The notes under the pieces are model-generated. The model worked only from the letters and a program-made list of their open reading frames with translations. It had not been told where the DNA came from and did no database searches. The translations under genes were made by a program, and so were the position numbers. From contig JADMKR010000033.1 of assembly GCA_015478765.1 (NCBI GenBank), positions 1-7,150 of the forward strand: a stretch of DNA of 7,150 nt, in the 5' to 3' direction. The stretch is from Flavobacterium sp. Its GTDB lineage: Bacteria > Bacteroidota > Bacteroidia > Flavobacteriales > Flavobacteriaceae. Positions 1 to 6,491 of this stretch are shown piece after piece. Each line of letters opens with the position of its first letter. The stretch's first letter is position 1.

Positions 1-370
1 GCGATATTTTTCCGCTTGCCTTCCGATAAACCGCTTCTGAAAAACCGTACGGACCGCCAATAACAAACACCAATGTTTTAACGCCTGAATTCATTTTCTT
101 CTGCAATTCATCCGAAAAAGCGACGCTGGTGAACATTTTGCCATTTTCATCCAGTAATATGAGTTGGTCGGTTGTTGATATTTTGGAAAGTATCAGTTCG
201 CCTTCTTTTTCCTTTTGAACCGCTTCGCTCAGGTTTTTTCGGTCTTTTATGTCGGGAATTATTTCGATGTCGAACCGCACGTAAAACGACAATCGTTTAA
301 TGTATTCGTCGATGAGAATCTGAAGCGATTTATTATCGGTCTTGCCGATGGCGATCAGGCGGATGTTCAT
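1..370 (-). CDS. rlmH: 23S rRNA (pseudouridine1915-N3)-methyltransferase RlmH, 5' part, truncated by window edge
   Basis: Reading the minus strand from the ATG at 370-368 gives 123 codons, beginning MNIRLIAIGKTDNKSLQILI, and the frame is still open at base 1. The family is about 155-160 residues, so roughly the last 35 residues, including the C-terminal part of the SPOUT knot, lie outside the window. Visible hallmarks are the N-terminal strand (residues 2-9), LILLDENGK around 70-78, and the SAM-binding loop VFVIGGPYG at 101-109. Known role: it methylates pseudouridine 1915 in helix 69 of 23S rRNA on the assembled 70S ribosome, acting as a cytoplasmic dimer. The ATG was chosen because the family N-terminus starts exactly here and a TAnnTTTG element lies just upstream. 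It is transcribed divergently from nadC. There is no sign of damage; the truncation is only the window edge. Confidence 0.95.
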   Translation of the reverse strand, partial: MNIRLIAIGKTDNKSLQILIDEYIKRLSFYVRFDIEIIPDIKDRKNLSEAVQKEKEGELILSKISTTDQLILLDENGKMFTSVAFSDELQKKMNSGVKTLVFVIGGPYGFSEAVYRKASGKIS

Positions 371-384
371 GAAAGGCGTTTATG

Positions 385-392
385 CAAAATTA
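385..392 (-). promoter_or_regulatory. Probable rlmH promoter (-7 element TAATTTTG)
   Basis: On the minus strand the octamer TAATTTTG matches the Bacteroidota/Flavobacterium -7 consensus TAnnTTTG in full. A weak -33 element (ATG instead of TTG, plus-strand 413-415) lies 20 bp upstream. The expected transcription start is only about 8-10 nt before the rlmH start codon, so the leader would be very short. The match is seen directly; its use as a promoter is inferred. Confidence 0.6.
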
Positions 393-454
393 CGGCAACA
401 ATTCGAATTGCCCATTTGGCCGGTGCCGAAATTTAATATTCCTAAAATAAATCC

Positions 455-462
455 TACTTTAG
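455..462 (+). promoter_or_regulatory. Possible nadC promoter (-7-like TACTTTAG)
   Basis: TACTTTAG matches TAnnTTTG except at one position and ends 14 bp before the nadC ATG, a distance similar to that of the rlmH element on the other strand. I see no good TTG at the expected -33 distance. It is the best candidate in the 106-bp divergent region for transcription towards nadC, but it is weak. Confidence 0.3.
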
Positions 463-476
463 CATAAAATTGAACC

Positions 477-1334
477 ATGATATCAGAAGAACAGTTCCAA
501 ACCGAGTTACAGCTGATCATCGCAAATGCTATTCGGGAAGATGTAGGCGAAGGCGATCACAGTTCGCTGGCCTGCATACCGGCATCGGCTTCCGGAAAGG
601 CAAAATTACTGGTTAAAGATGAAGGAATCATTGCAGGTGTGGCATTTGCGGAGATGATTTTTAAACACGTAGATCCCAATCTGACTTTCAACGTAGACAT
701 GCCCGACGGAACATCGGTGAAATATGGCGATGTTGTTTTCACCGTAACCGGCAGTTCGCGATCGATCCTGATGGCTGAAAGATTTGTATTGAATTCGATG
801 CAACGGATGTCGGCTATTGCAACCAAAACCCGTCACTTTGCTGATCTTATTGGTCACACCAACACGAAAATATTGGACACGCGCAAAACCACCCCGGGAA
901 TACGCGCCATCGAAAAATGGGCGGTTCGCATCGGAGGAGGCGAGAATCATCGTTTTGCATTGTACGATATGATTATGCTAAAGGATAACCATATCGATTT
1001 TGCCGGTGGTATTTCATTGGCTATTGCCAAAACAAAGGAATATCTCAAATCGAAAAATCTTGATTTAAAAATCATTGTTGAAGCGCGCAATCTGGAAGAG
1101 GTGCGGGAAATTATGTCGACTGACGGCGTGTACAGAATTTTACTTGATAATTTCGATTTTGCGGCCACCCGCGAAGCTGTAGCGCTGATAGGCGAGTGGT
1201 GCCAAACGGAATCATCGGGTAATATCAATGAAAAAACAATAGCCGAATATGCAAATTGCGGTGTCGATTATATCTCATCGGGGGCTTTGACCCATTCGGT
1301 TTACAATATGGACTTAAGCCTGAAGGCGTTTTAA
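477..1334 (+). CDS. nadC: Nicotinate-nucleotide pyrophosphorylase (carboxylating), quinolinate phosphoribosyltransferase
   Basis: This 285-residue cytoplasmic enzyme has the usual family length. It converts quinolinate and PRPP to nicotinate mononucleotide, CO2 and pyrophosphate, the step where de novo NAD synthesis joins the common pathway. The N-terminal domain (about 1-115) contains EDVGEGDHSS (21-30) and the NSMQRMSAIAT segment with R110. The barrel domain carries the expected substrate and PRPP residues: R136-K137 in LDTRKTTPG, H158-R159 in GGGENHR, K169 in MLKDNHI, E202 in IIVEARN and D224 in ILLDNF. The phosphate-binding SSGALTHS lies at 267-274. The ATG at 477 fits the family N-terminus and has no Shine-Dalgarno sequence. 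The YihY-family gene follows after 18 bp and is probably cotranscribed, although the two functions are not obviously linked. No nadA or nadB is in view. The call is firm. Confidence 0.97.
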   Translation: MISEEQFQTELQLIIANAIREDVGEGDHSSLACIPASASGKAKLLVKDEGIIAGVAFAEMIFKHVDPNLTFNVDMPDGTSVKYGDVVFTVTGSSRSILMAERFVLNSMQRMSAIATKTRHFADLIGHTNTKILDTRKTTPGIRAIEKWAVRIGGGENHRFALYDMIMLKDNHIDFAGGISLAIAKTKEYLKSKNLDLKIIVEARNLEEVREIMSTDGVYRILLDNFDFAATREAVALIGEWCQTESSGNINEKTIAEYANCGVDYISSGALTHSVYNMDLSLKAF

Positions 1335-1352
1335 CAGCAAATCCAGCGTTGC

Positions 1353-2279
1353 GTGTCACAGGAAATTGAAGAGAAACTTGCGAAAATTCCGGTTGTACGG
1401 AATATGGTGCGCGGATTTAAGTCGGTCAAACTGCCATGGCTCGAAGGGCTGTCGCTTTACGATCTTCTTGAGATCTATATCATCGGTATTGCCGAGGGCG
1501 CTCTTACCTATCGGGCCGCGGCGATATCTTTTAATTTTTTCATGGCGCTGTTTCCTTTTGCACTGTTTATATTGAACCTGTTGCCTTATATTCCTATCGA
1601 GAATTTCCAATATGATTTTCTGTCGTTTGTCGAGGATAGCGTTCCACCGCGTACTTATGACGCGATTGCGGTGATCATCCACGATACTTTGAGCAACAGT
1701 AACAGCGGATTGCTCTCGACCGGATTTCTATTGTCGATTTTGTTGATGAGTAACGGACTGAATGCTATTTTGGGCGGATTTGAAACGTCACATCATGTGT
1801 TGATAAAGCGAAGTTTTCTCAGGCAGTATGTTGTCGCAACGGGAATGTCGCTGATTCTTTCGCTGTTATTACTGTTTACAGTATCGATGATTGTTGTATT
1901 TGAAGTGTTCATACAAAGCCTGAAGATTAAATATCTGTTCAGCGATAAAGTGTCATTGGTAGAAATGGGTCGGTATATATTCATCGTTCTTATGATTCTG
2001 GTGACGGTCTCGATACTGTTTAAATTTGGCACCAAAAACTCACGGACGCGCTCTTTTATAACCACCGGGTCGGTTTTTACGACAGTCCTGGTGATCATAT
2101 TATCGTATATTTTCGGAATTTGGGTCGTACGGTTTTCGCAGTACAACGAACTGTACGGTTCCATCGGGACATTGCTTATCATGATGTTTTACATCTGGAT
2201 TAACTGCATGATATTGTTGCTGGGATTTGAACTCGACGCTGTGATCGAACGTGTTAGACGTAAAAATTTGTTTACTTAA
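1353..2279 (+). CDS. YihY/virulence factor BrkB family inner-membrane protein (GTG start)
   Basis: This is a 308-residue polytopic membrane protein of the YihY/BrkB family (once misnamed ribonuclease BN). Its molecular function is not established. After a charged, cytoplasmic-looking N-terminus (1-35) the sequence shows about six hydrophobic segments, near residues 57-80, 117-140, 158-187, 208-225, 236-258 and 270-292. Family signatures are EGALTYRAAAISFNFFMALFP (start 48, ends 68) and the C-terminal YNELYGSIGTLLIMMFYIW region (264-282), followed by LLLGFELDAVIERVRRK. The start is GTG: the frame is the same as nadC, and between the nadC TAA and this GTG there are only six sense codons, none an alternative initiator. 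The family N-terminus fits. The gene is probably in an operon with nadC, 18 bp downstream. No terminator is visible after it before the next promoter. Confidence 0.88.
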   Translation: MSQEIEEKLAKIPVVRNMVRGFKSVKLPWLEGLSLYDLLEIYIIGIAEGALTYRAAAISFNFFMALFPFALFILNLLPYIPIENFQYDFLSFVEDSVPPRTYDAIAVIIHDTLSNSNSGLLSTGFLLSILLMSNGLNAILGGFETSHHVLIKRSFLRQYVVATGMSLILSLLLLFTVSMIVVFEVFIQSLKIKYLFSDKVSLVEMGRYIFIVLMILVTVSILFKFGTKNSRTRSFITTGSVFTTVLVIILSYIFGIWVVRFSQYNELYGSIGTLLIMMFYIWINCMILLLGFELDAVIERVRRKNLFT

Positions 2280-2298
2280 CAGATTTTATGTTTCTTTT

Positions 2299-2330
2299 AT
2301 GCAATCGGCACCAATATTCTTATAACTTTG
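2299..2330 (+). promoter_or_regulatory. Probable promoter of the DUF2147 gene (TAACTTTG)
   Basis: TAACTTTG at 2323-2330 is a full match to TAnnTTTG. A weak -33 (ATG at 2299-2301) lies 21 bp upstream. The predicted transcription start near 2336 leaves a leader of about 42 nt. It also lies downstream of the upstream in-frame ATG at 2288, which supports translation starting at 2378 rather than at 2288. Confidence 0.55.
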
Positions 2331-2377
2331 AAATTCCGGCAATATTTTGTCAAACCTACAACCATGAACGCTTCGTT

Positions 2378-2806
2378 ATGAGAAATATTCTGATTTTCCT
2401 TTTAGCAATAGTCCCCGCCGTTATCATGGCACAAAAGGGCAGTGTGCTCGGAAAATGGAAAGCGATCGATGATCATACCGGTGAGGCTGTGTCCATAGTA
2501 GAAATTTTTGAAAACCAGGGGAAGATATATGGTAAGGTTTTGGAAATTTTCAATCCGGCCGATCGAAATAAAAAATGTGTCAGTTGCCCGGGCGCCGACA
2601 AAAACAAGCCACTTATTGGTTTGACTGTAATCAAAGGGCTAACAAAAGATGGCGATGAATATAACGGTGGTGAAATTTTGGATCCCAAACACGGGAAATT
2701 GTACGATTGCTATATCACGCTCGAAAATGCCAATAAACTTAAGGTCCGCGGTTATATCGGGCTTGCATTTTTAGGTCGCACGCAATACTGGCACCGTGTA
2801 CAATAA
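2378..2806 (+). CDS. DUF2147 domain-containing secreted protein
   Basis: The protein has 142 residues. An N-terminal signal peptide (MRNILIFLLAIVPAVIMAQ, likely cut after A18) implies export to the periplasm or outer envelope. The mature part is one DUF2147 domain: GKWKAIDDHTGEAVSIVEI (25-43), GKIYGKVLEI (48-57), a CVSC pair (67-70), GLTVIKGL (81-88), GEILDPKHGK (98-107), C111, then KVRGYIG (122-128) and GRTQYWHRV (133-141). Function is unknown; the fold is expected to be a small beta-barrel. The cysteines could form disulfides or bind metal, which is inference only. An in-frame ATG at 2288 would add 30 residues without family character and hide the signal peptide, so 2378 is preferred. priA starts 31 bp downstream with no clear promoter between, so the two may be cotranscribed. 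Confidence 0.88.
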   Translation: MRNILIFLLAIVPAVIMAQKGSVLGKWKAIDDHTGEAVSIVEIFENQGKIYGKVLEIFNPADRNKKCVSCPGADKNKPLIGLTVIKGLTKDGDEYNGGEILDPKHGKLYDCYITLENANKLKVRGYIGLAFLGRTQYWHRVQ

Positions 2807-2837
2807 TCTCGCCCTGCAATAAACTTACAGTCCTATA

Positions 2838-5288
2838 ATGTCTTATTTTATCGAAGTGGTATTGCCACTTTCACTTTCCAAAACATTTACATACGAAGTA
2901 TCGGAAACCGAATTTGATTTTATCAAGATAGGTATGCGTGTAGCGGTTCCTTTTGGCCGGAGCAAGATATATACAGCCCTGGTAATCGGTTTGCACAACG
3001 ACCGGCCACTGCAGTATGACGCAAAGCAGATCCATGAAATCCTGGATCACGAACCTATAGTTAATGAAATTCAAATCGCACACTGGCAATGGATTGCGTC
3101 CTATTATATGTGTGGTATTGGTGATGTGTACCGAAGTGCGTTGCCAAGCGCATTTCTGCTGGAAAATGAAACTATGATATCATTACAGCGGAATGCAGTT
3201 ATTGAATCGGAATCGCTGCCCGACGACCAATTTCTTATCTGGCAGGCGTTGCAGCAGCAATCAACATTAAAAGTGCATGATATTGTCGCGATATTAAACA
3301 AAAAACAGATTTTTCCGATCGTTCAGAAAATGATCGATGACGGAATTGTCGTGCTGCAGGATGAGATCAGCGAAATTTATAAGCCAAAACTGGTGCGGTA
3401 TGTCAGGCTTGTACCGCAGTTTGCGACCAATGACCGCCTCGAAATATTGCTTCATGAACTGAGGAATGCCGAGAAGCAGAAGCAGGTTATACTCGCCTAT
3501 TTTTCCCGTTCGGCCATCAATGCGTCAATTACCGTACAGCAACTGGTTGAAGCATCGGGCGCCACTGTGGCCGTTATCAAAGCGCTGATCGATAAAGGTA
3601 TTTTTGAGGAATATCACCTTCAGCACGACAGGGTGGTTTTCGATGCGGATCAATCTCGGGAAAGTCCGCAATTAAGCGAAGCGCAATTGGTCACTTATCA
3701 TAAGATCACACATGAATTTGGTACGCGGCCAACGGTCTTATTGCACGGCCTCACTTCAAGCGGAAAAACGGAGATATATATTAAGGTAATAGAAGGTTTT
3801 CTGGCCAAAGGCAAGCAGGTCTTGTATTTGCTGCCCGAAATTGCCCTTACGACCCAGTTGGTAAGCCGCCTTGTCGCCTATTTTGGCAATCAGGTTGCGG
3901 TGTTTCATTCGAAGTATAACAATAATGAACGCGTTGAAGTATGGAGGAATGTTTTATCGCGATCCGAAAAGGCCCGCGTTGTTATTGGGGCACGGTCGGC
4001 GTTGTTTTTGCCATTCGATAGATTGGGACTCATCATTGTCGATGAAGAACACGAGCAAAATTTTAAGCAATCCGATCCTGCACCGCGTTATCATGCGCGG
4101 GATGCGGCGATAGTGTTGGCCAATATGCACGAGGCGAAGGTTTTGTTGGGATCGGCGACGCCAAGCATTGAGACATACTACAATGCGCAAAGCGGAAAGT
4201 ATGGGCTTGTCGAATTAACAGAACGCTACGGCAACGTCATGATGCCCGATATCGAACTGGTTGATCTAAAGGATAAATACTTCCGGAAGAAAATGTCGGG
4301 TCATTTCAGCGACACTTTGCTCGAACATATCACCGATGCGTTGGCTCTGGGCGAGCAGGTAATCCTTTTTCAGAACAGGCGCGGATATTCACCAGTAATT
4401 GAATGCATGACTTGTGGCAATGTGCCCAATTGTATGCAGTGCGACGTCAGTCTTACGTATCACAAACATAAAAATCAGCTGCGTTGCCACTATTGCGGAT
4501 ACATGACTGTGAAGCATACGCATTGTCAGGTGTGCTCCAGTGTCGATTTAATGACGAAAGGTTTCGGAACCGAGCAGATACAGCAGGAGTTGGTTGAACT
4601 GTTTCCAACTGCGCGAATCGGCAGAATGGATCAGGACACTACTCGGGGGAAGTTCGGATTTGAGAAAATAATCGACGGATTTAAAAACCGTGAGACCGAT
4701 ATTCTGGTTGGAACCCAGATGCTGGCCAAAGGATTGGATTTCGATAACGTAACCCTGGTAGGGATCATGAATGCCGACAACATGCTTTATCACCCCGATT
4801 TTCGGGCGTTGGAACGCAGTTTCCAGATGATGACGCAGGTAGCGGGAAGGGCAGGGCGGTCGGAGAAAAAGGGTAAGGTGATTATACAGACCTATAATCC
4901 GGTGCACAACACGATTCAGCAGGTGACCCGGAATGATTATGAAGGTATGTATACCGAGCAGTTGTACGAAAGGAAAATCTATAAATATCCGCCATATTAT
5001 AAAATGATACGGCTAACATTGAAGCATCGCGATTTTGATAAACTCAACGCGGGCGCGGTATGGCTGTATGAAGTATTAAACCAGACGTTGAATATTCCCG
5101 TCCTTGGTCCGGAAGAGCCTGTGATTTCGCGTATCCGGAATGAATACATTCGGCAGATTTTAATTAAAATCCCACCGGATTACCCATTACAGGGCACAAA
5201 AAAAACTATCCGCAAAATATTGGATAGTTTTGAAGCTGTAGCGCAATTCCGCGCCATCAAGACCATTGTTAATGTCGATTTTTATTAG
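2838..5288 (+). CDS. priA: Primosomal protein N' (replication restart 3'-5' helicase PriA)
   Basis: At 816 residues this is typical for Bacteroidota PriA. It recognises stalled or collapsed forks and D-loops, unwinds lagging-strand DNA and helps reload the replicative helicase. The N-terminal 3'BD domain spans about 1-105, followed by a winged-helix region to about 265. Helicase motifs are Walker A GLTSSGKT (304-311, catalytic K310), LLPEIALT (331-338), Walker B DEEH (402-405), GSATPS (438-443), GTQMLAKGLDF (625-635) and QVAGRAGR (667-674). A zinc module between the helicase lobes supplies all eight cysteines: C523, C526, C532, C535, C550, C553, C563 and C566. The C-terminal domain ends at VNVDFY. 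There is no Shine-Dalgarno sequence before the ATG at 2838. The 3' end overlaps the convergent response-regulator gene by 4 bp and contains a hairpin that looks like that gene's terminator. All key residues are intact. Confidence 0.97.
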   Translation: MSYFIEVVLPLSLSKTFTYEVSETEFDFIKIGMRVAVPFGRSKIYTALVIGLHNDRPLQYDAKQIHEILDHEPIVNEIQIAHWQWIASYYMCGIGDVYRSALPSAFLLENETMISLQRNAVIESESLPDDQFLIWQALQQQSTLKVHDIVAILNKKQIFPIVQKMIDDGIVVLQDEISEIYKPKLVRYVRLVPQFATNDRLEILLHELRNAEKQKQVILAYFSRSAINASITVQQLVEASGATVAVIKALIDKGIFEEYHLQHDRVVFDADQSRESPQLSEAQLVTYHKITHEFGTRPTVLLHGLTSSGKTEIYIKVIEGFLAKGKQVLYLLPEIALTTQLVSRLVAYFGNQVAVFHSKYNNNERVEVWRNVLSRSEKARVVIGARSALFLPFDRLGLIIVDEEHEQNFKQSDPAPRYHARDAAIVLANMHEAKVLLGSATPSIETYYNAQSGKYGLVELTERYGNVMMPDIELVDLKDKYFRKKMSGHFSDTLLEHITDALALGEQVILFQNRRGYSPVIECMTCGNVPNCMQCDVSLTYHKHKNQLRCHYCGYMTVKHTHCQVCSSVDLMTKGFGTEQIQQELVELFPTARIGRMDQDTTRGKFGFEKIIDGFKNRETDILVGTQMLAKGLDFDNVTLVGIMNADNMLYHPDFRALERSFQMMTQVAGRAGRSEKKGKVIIQTYNPVHNTIQQVTRNDYEGMYTEQLYERKIYKYPPYYKMIRLTLKHRDFDKLNAGAVWLYEVLNQTLNIPVLGPEEPVISRIRNEYIRQILIKIPPDYPLQGTKKTIRKILDSFEAVAQFRAIKTIVNVDFY
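5198..5231 (-). terminator. Rho-independent terminator for the response-regulator gene, embedded in priA coding sequence
   Basis: A perfect 10-bp inverted repeat, AAAACTATCC (5202-5211) and GGATAGTTTT (5222-5231), flanks a 10-nt loop. Read on the minus strand, the CTATCC/GGATAG core is followed by eight consecutive U residues (complement of 5205-5198), the classic intrinsic-terminator layout. It begins 54 nt past the regulator's stop codon. On the plus strand only four U residues follow the core, before GAAG, still inside priA, so strong termination in that direction would truncate PriA mRNA. The structure is seen directly; its activity is inferred. Confidence 0.7.
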
Positions 5289-5980
5289 GCAATTGCCAAT
5301 GCGCGAACAAGATCTTCTTTTTTGTTGCGGCTCAAAGGTATTTTTGTTACTCCTATTTCTGCGTATTTACTGTTAAACCTTTCAACTTTGTCGATATTGA
5401 TGATGTATGATTTATGAACGCGGATGAACTTGTCTTTCGATAAATCTTTTTCAAATGATTTCATGGTGGACAGAACCAGGTTGCTGTCTTCCTCGGTCAC
5501 CACTTTCACGTAGTCGCCAAAAGCCTCAATCCATTTAATTTTAGAAGTGAATACTTTTAATTTTTTCAGATTGCTTTTGATGAAAATATGCTCGCCATCT
5601 TCTTCTTGGTTCTCCTTTTTTAAGAGGTGGAAATCCATGGCTCGTTTAACCGATGCGTTGAAACGATCAAGAGCAATCGGTTTCTGTAGGTAGTCCGTTG
5701 CATCATAATCGAATGCCTTCATCGCATATTCTGCTTTGGAGGTGATAAAAATGATCTGAGGTTTTTGCTTTAGGCCGTCCAAGAAATCAAATCCGCTTAT
5801 GACTGGCATTTCAATATCGAGAAAAATAAGGTCTACAGTGTGAACCGACATGCAGTTTTTTGCCTCAATTGCATTGGAAAAATCACCGATCAAATGTAAA
5901 TTCGGGTGATTATTCACTAACTTTGCGATGATCATCCTCTGGATCGAGCTGTCATCTACAACCACACAATTTAATTTCAT
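5285..5980 (-). CDS. LytTR-family response regulator transcription factor
   Basis: This 231-residue protein has a receiver domain (about 1-120) and a C-terminal LytTR DNA-binding domain (about 130-231), the AgrA/LytR/AlgR-type architecture. In the receiver, D9-D10 form the acidic pocket, D55 in IFLDIEMP is the phosphoacceptor, T80 sits in IIFITSKAEYAMKAF, and K100 in YLQKP completes the active site. LytTR features include WIEAFGDYVKV (150-160), FIRVHKSYIINIDKVERF (185-202) and IPLSRNKKEDL (214-224). It should act as a phosphorylation-controlled dimeric regulator in the cytoplasm. No sensor kinase is in this window, so its partner and targets are unknown. It converges on priA, overlapping by 4 bp, and diverges from rpsF. 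The ATG at 5980-5978 starts right at the first beta-strand (MKLNCVVVDDS), leaving no plausible alternative. The receiver domain is intact. Confidence 0.94.
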   Translation of the reverse strand: MKLNCVVVDDSSIQRMIIAKLVNNHPNLHLIGDFSNAIEAKNCMSVHTVDLIFLDIEMPVISGFDFLDGLKQKPQIIFITSKAEYAMKAFDYDATDYLQKPIALDRFNASVKRAMDFHLLKKENQEEDGEHIFIKSNLKKLKVFTSKIKWIEAFGDYVKVVTEEDSNLVLSTMKSFEKDLSKDKFIRVHKSYIINIDKVERFNSKYAEIGVTKIPLSRNKKEDLVRALAIA

Positions 5981-6029
5981 ACTTTTCTAAATTTGATTTG
6001 GAAAAACGAAAATAAATGATTATTTAATA

Positions 6030-6060
6030 CAAACCTAATGTTTATCGGCTTTTTTTACCA
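6030..6060 (-). promoter_or_regulatory. Probable promoter of the response-regulator gene (TAGGTTTG)
   Basis: On the minus strand TAGGTTTG (plus coordinates 6037-6030) fully matches TAnnTTTG. At the -33 distance there is only TGG (6060-6058), a poor match to TTG. The predicted start near 6023 gives an A/T-rich leader of about 43 nt. A 6-bp inverted repeat, AAATAA/TTATTT with a 4-nt spacer (6010-6025), sits across the predicted start site. Confidence 0.5.
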
Positions 6061-6085
6061 TACGACGAATATAGTGAAAAACCTA

Positions 6086-6115
6086 TTGCAGGTTAAAAAA
6101 TAATGCTTACTTTTG
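6086..6115 (+). promoter_or_regulatory. Promoter of the rpsF-rpsR-rplI operon (TTG...TACTTTTG)
   Basis: Both elements of the Bacteroidota promoter are present: TTG at 6086-6088 and TACTTTTG at 6108-6115, separated by 19 bp. This is the best two-part match in the window and suits a strongly expressed ribosomal operon. The predicted start near 6121 leaves a leader of about 25 nt, A/T-rich, with no Shine-Dalgarno sequence. Confidence 0.75.
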
Positions 6116-6145
6116 CAGCCATTTTAACAAATTAATATTTCAATT

Positions 6146-6487
6146 ATGAATCATTATGAAACTGTTTTCATTTTAAATCCCGTTTTATCTGAGGTTCAGG
6201 TAAAGGAAACAGTAAGCAAATTCGAAGATTTTCTTACGTCCAGAGGAGCAGAAATGGTATCAAAAGAGGATTGGGGCCTGAAAAAAATGGCTTACGAGAT
6301 CCAGAACAAAAAAAGTGGTTTTTACCATTTATTCGAATTTAAGGTTCCAGGTGAAGTGCTTATCGCTTTCGAAACCGAATTCAGACGTGACGAGAGAATC
6401 ATGCGTTTTTTGACTGTAAGTCTAGACAAGCATGCAATCTCATGGGCTGAAAGAAGAAGAACTAAATTAAAAGCAGCAAAAGCGTAA
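6146..6487 (+). CDS. rpsF: 30S ribosomal protein bS6
   Basis: The 113-residue protein has the normal bS6 length and ferredoxin-like pattern. It begins MNHYETVFILNP (first strand), followed by a helix with FEDFLTSRGAEMV (26-38), the conserved DWGLKKMAYEIQNKKSGFYHLFEF region (42-65) and the RRDERIMRFLTVSLD strand (80-94), and ends in a basic tail. bS6 binds 16S rRNA together with bS18 on the 30S platform. In Bacteroidota ribosomes bS6, bS18 and bS21 are reported to form the pocket that sequesters the 16S 3' end, including the anti-Shine-Dalgarno; I cannot confirm the contact residues here. It is the first gene of the operon, starts at an ATG without a Shine-Dalgarno sequence, and lies 4 bp before rpsR. 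Confidence 0.97.
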   Translation: MNHYETVFILNPVLSEVQVKETVSKFEDFLTSRGAEMVSKEDWGLKKMAYEIQNKKSGFYHLFEFKVPGEVLIAFETEFRRDERIMRFLTVSLDKHAISWAERRRTKLKAAKA

Positions 6488-6491
6488 CATC

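Noticed and set aside
304..311. Possible abnormal Walker A in PriA (SSGKT instead of GSGKT; numbers are residues)
   Set aside because: The essential G, K and T are all present and the serine variant is, to my recollection, common in Bacteroidota PriA, so it is not a defect.
215..436. Plus-strand open frame of 73 codons
   Set aside because: It lies mostly antisense to rlmH, whose protein matches its family end to end, and the encoded peptide resembles nothing recognisable.
2288..2377. N-terminal extension of the DUF2147 protein from the ATG at 2288
   Set aside because: The added 30 residues precede a clear signal peptide, and the likely promoter (2323-2330) is downstream of this ATG.
2807..2837. 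Separate priA promoter or terminator in the DUF2147-priA gap
   Set aside because: No TAnnTTTG match and no hairpin with a T-run is present in or just before these 31 bases; TAAACTTA is too far from consensus.
3954..4190. Minus-strand open frame of 78 codons inside priA
   Set aside because: It is opposite the priA Walker B and GSATPS region, with no family features; it is a shadow of the coding strand. The same applies to the other internal frames in nadC, the YihY gene and priA.
6116..6145. S6:S18-binding autoregulatory leader RNA upstream of rpsF
   Set aside because: The predicted leader is only about 25 nt and A/T-rich, with no stem or CCG-type bulge that I can see.
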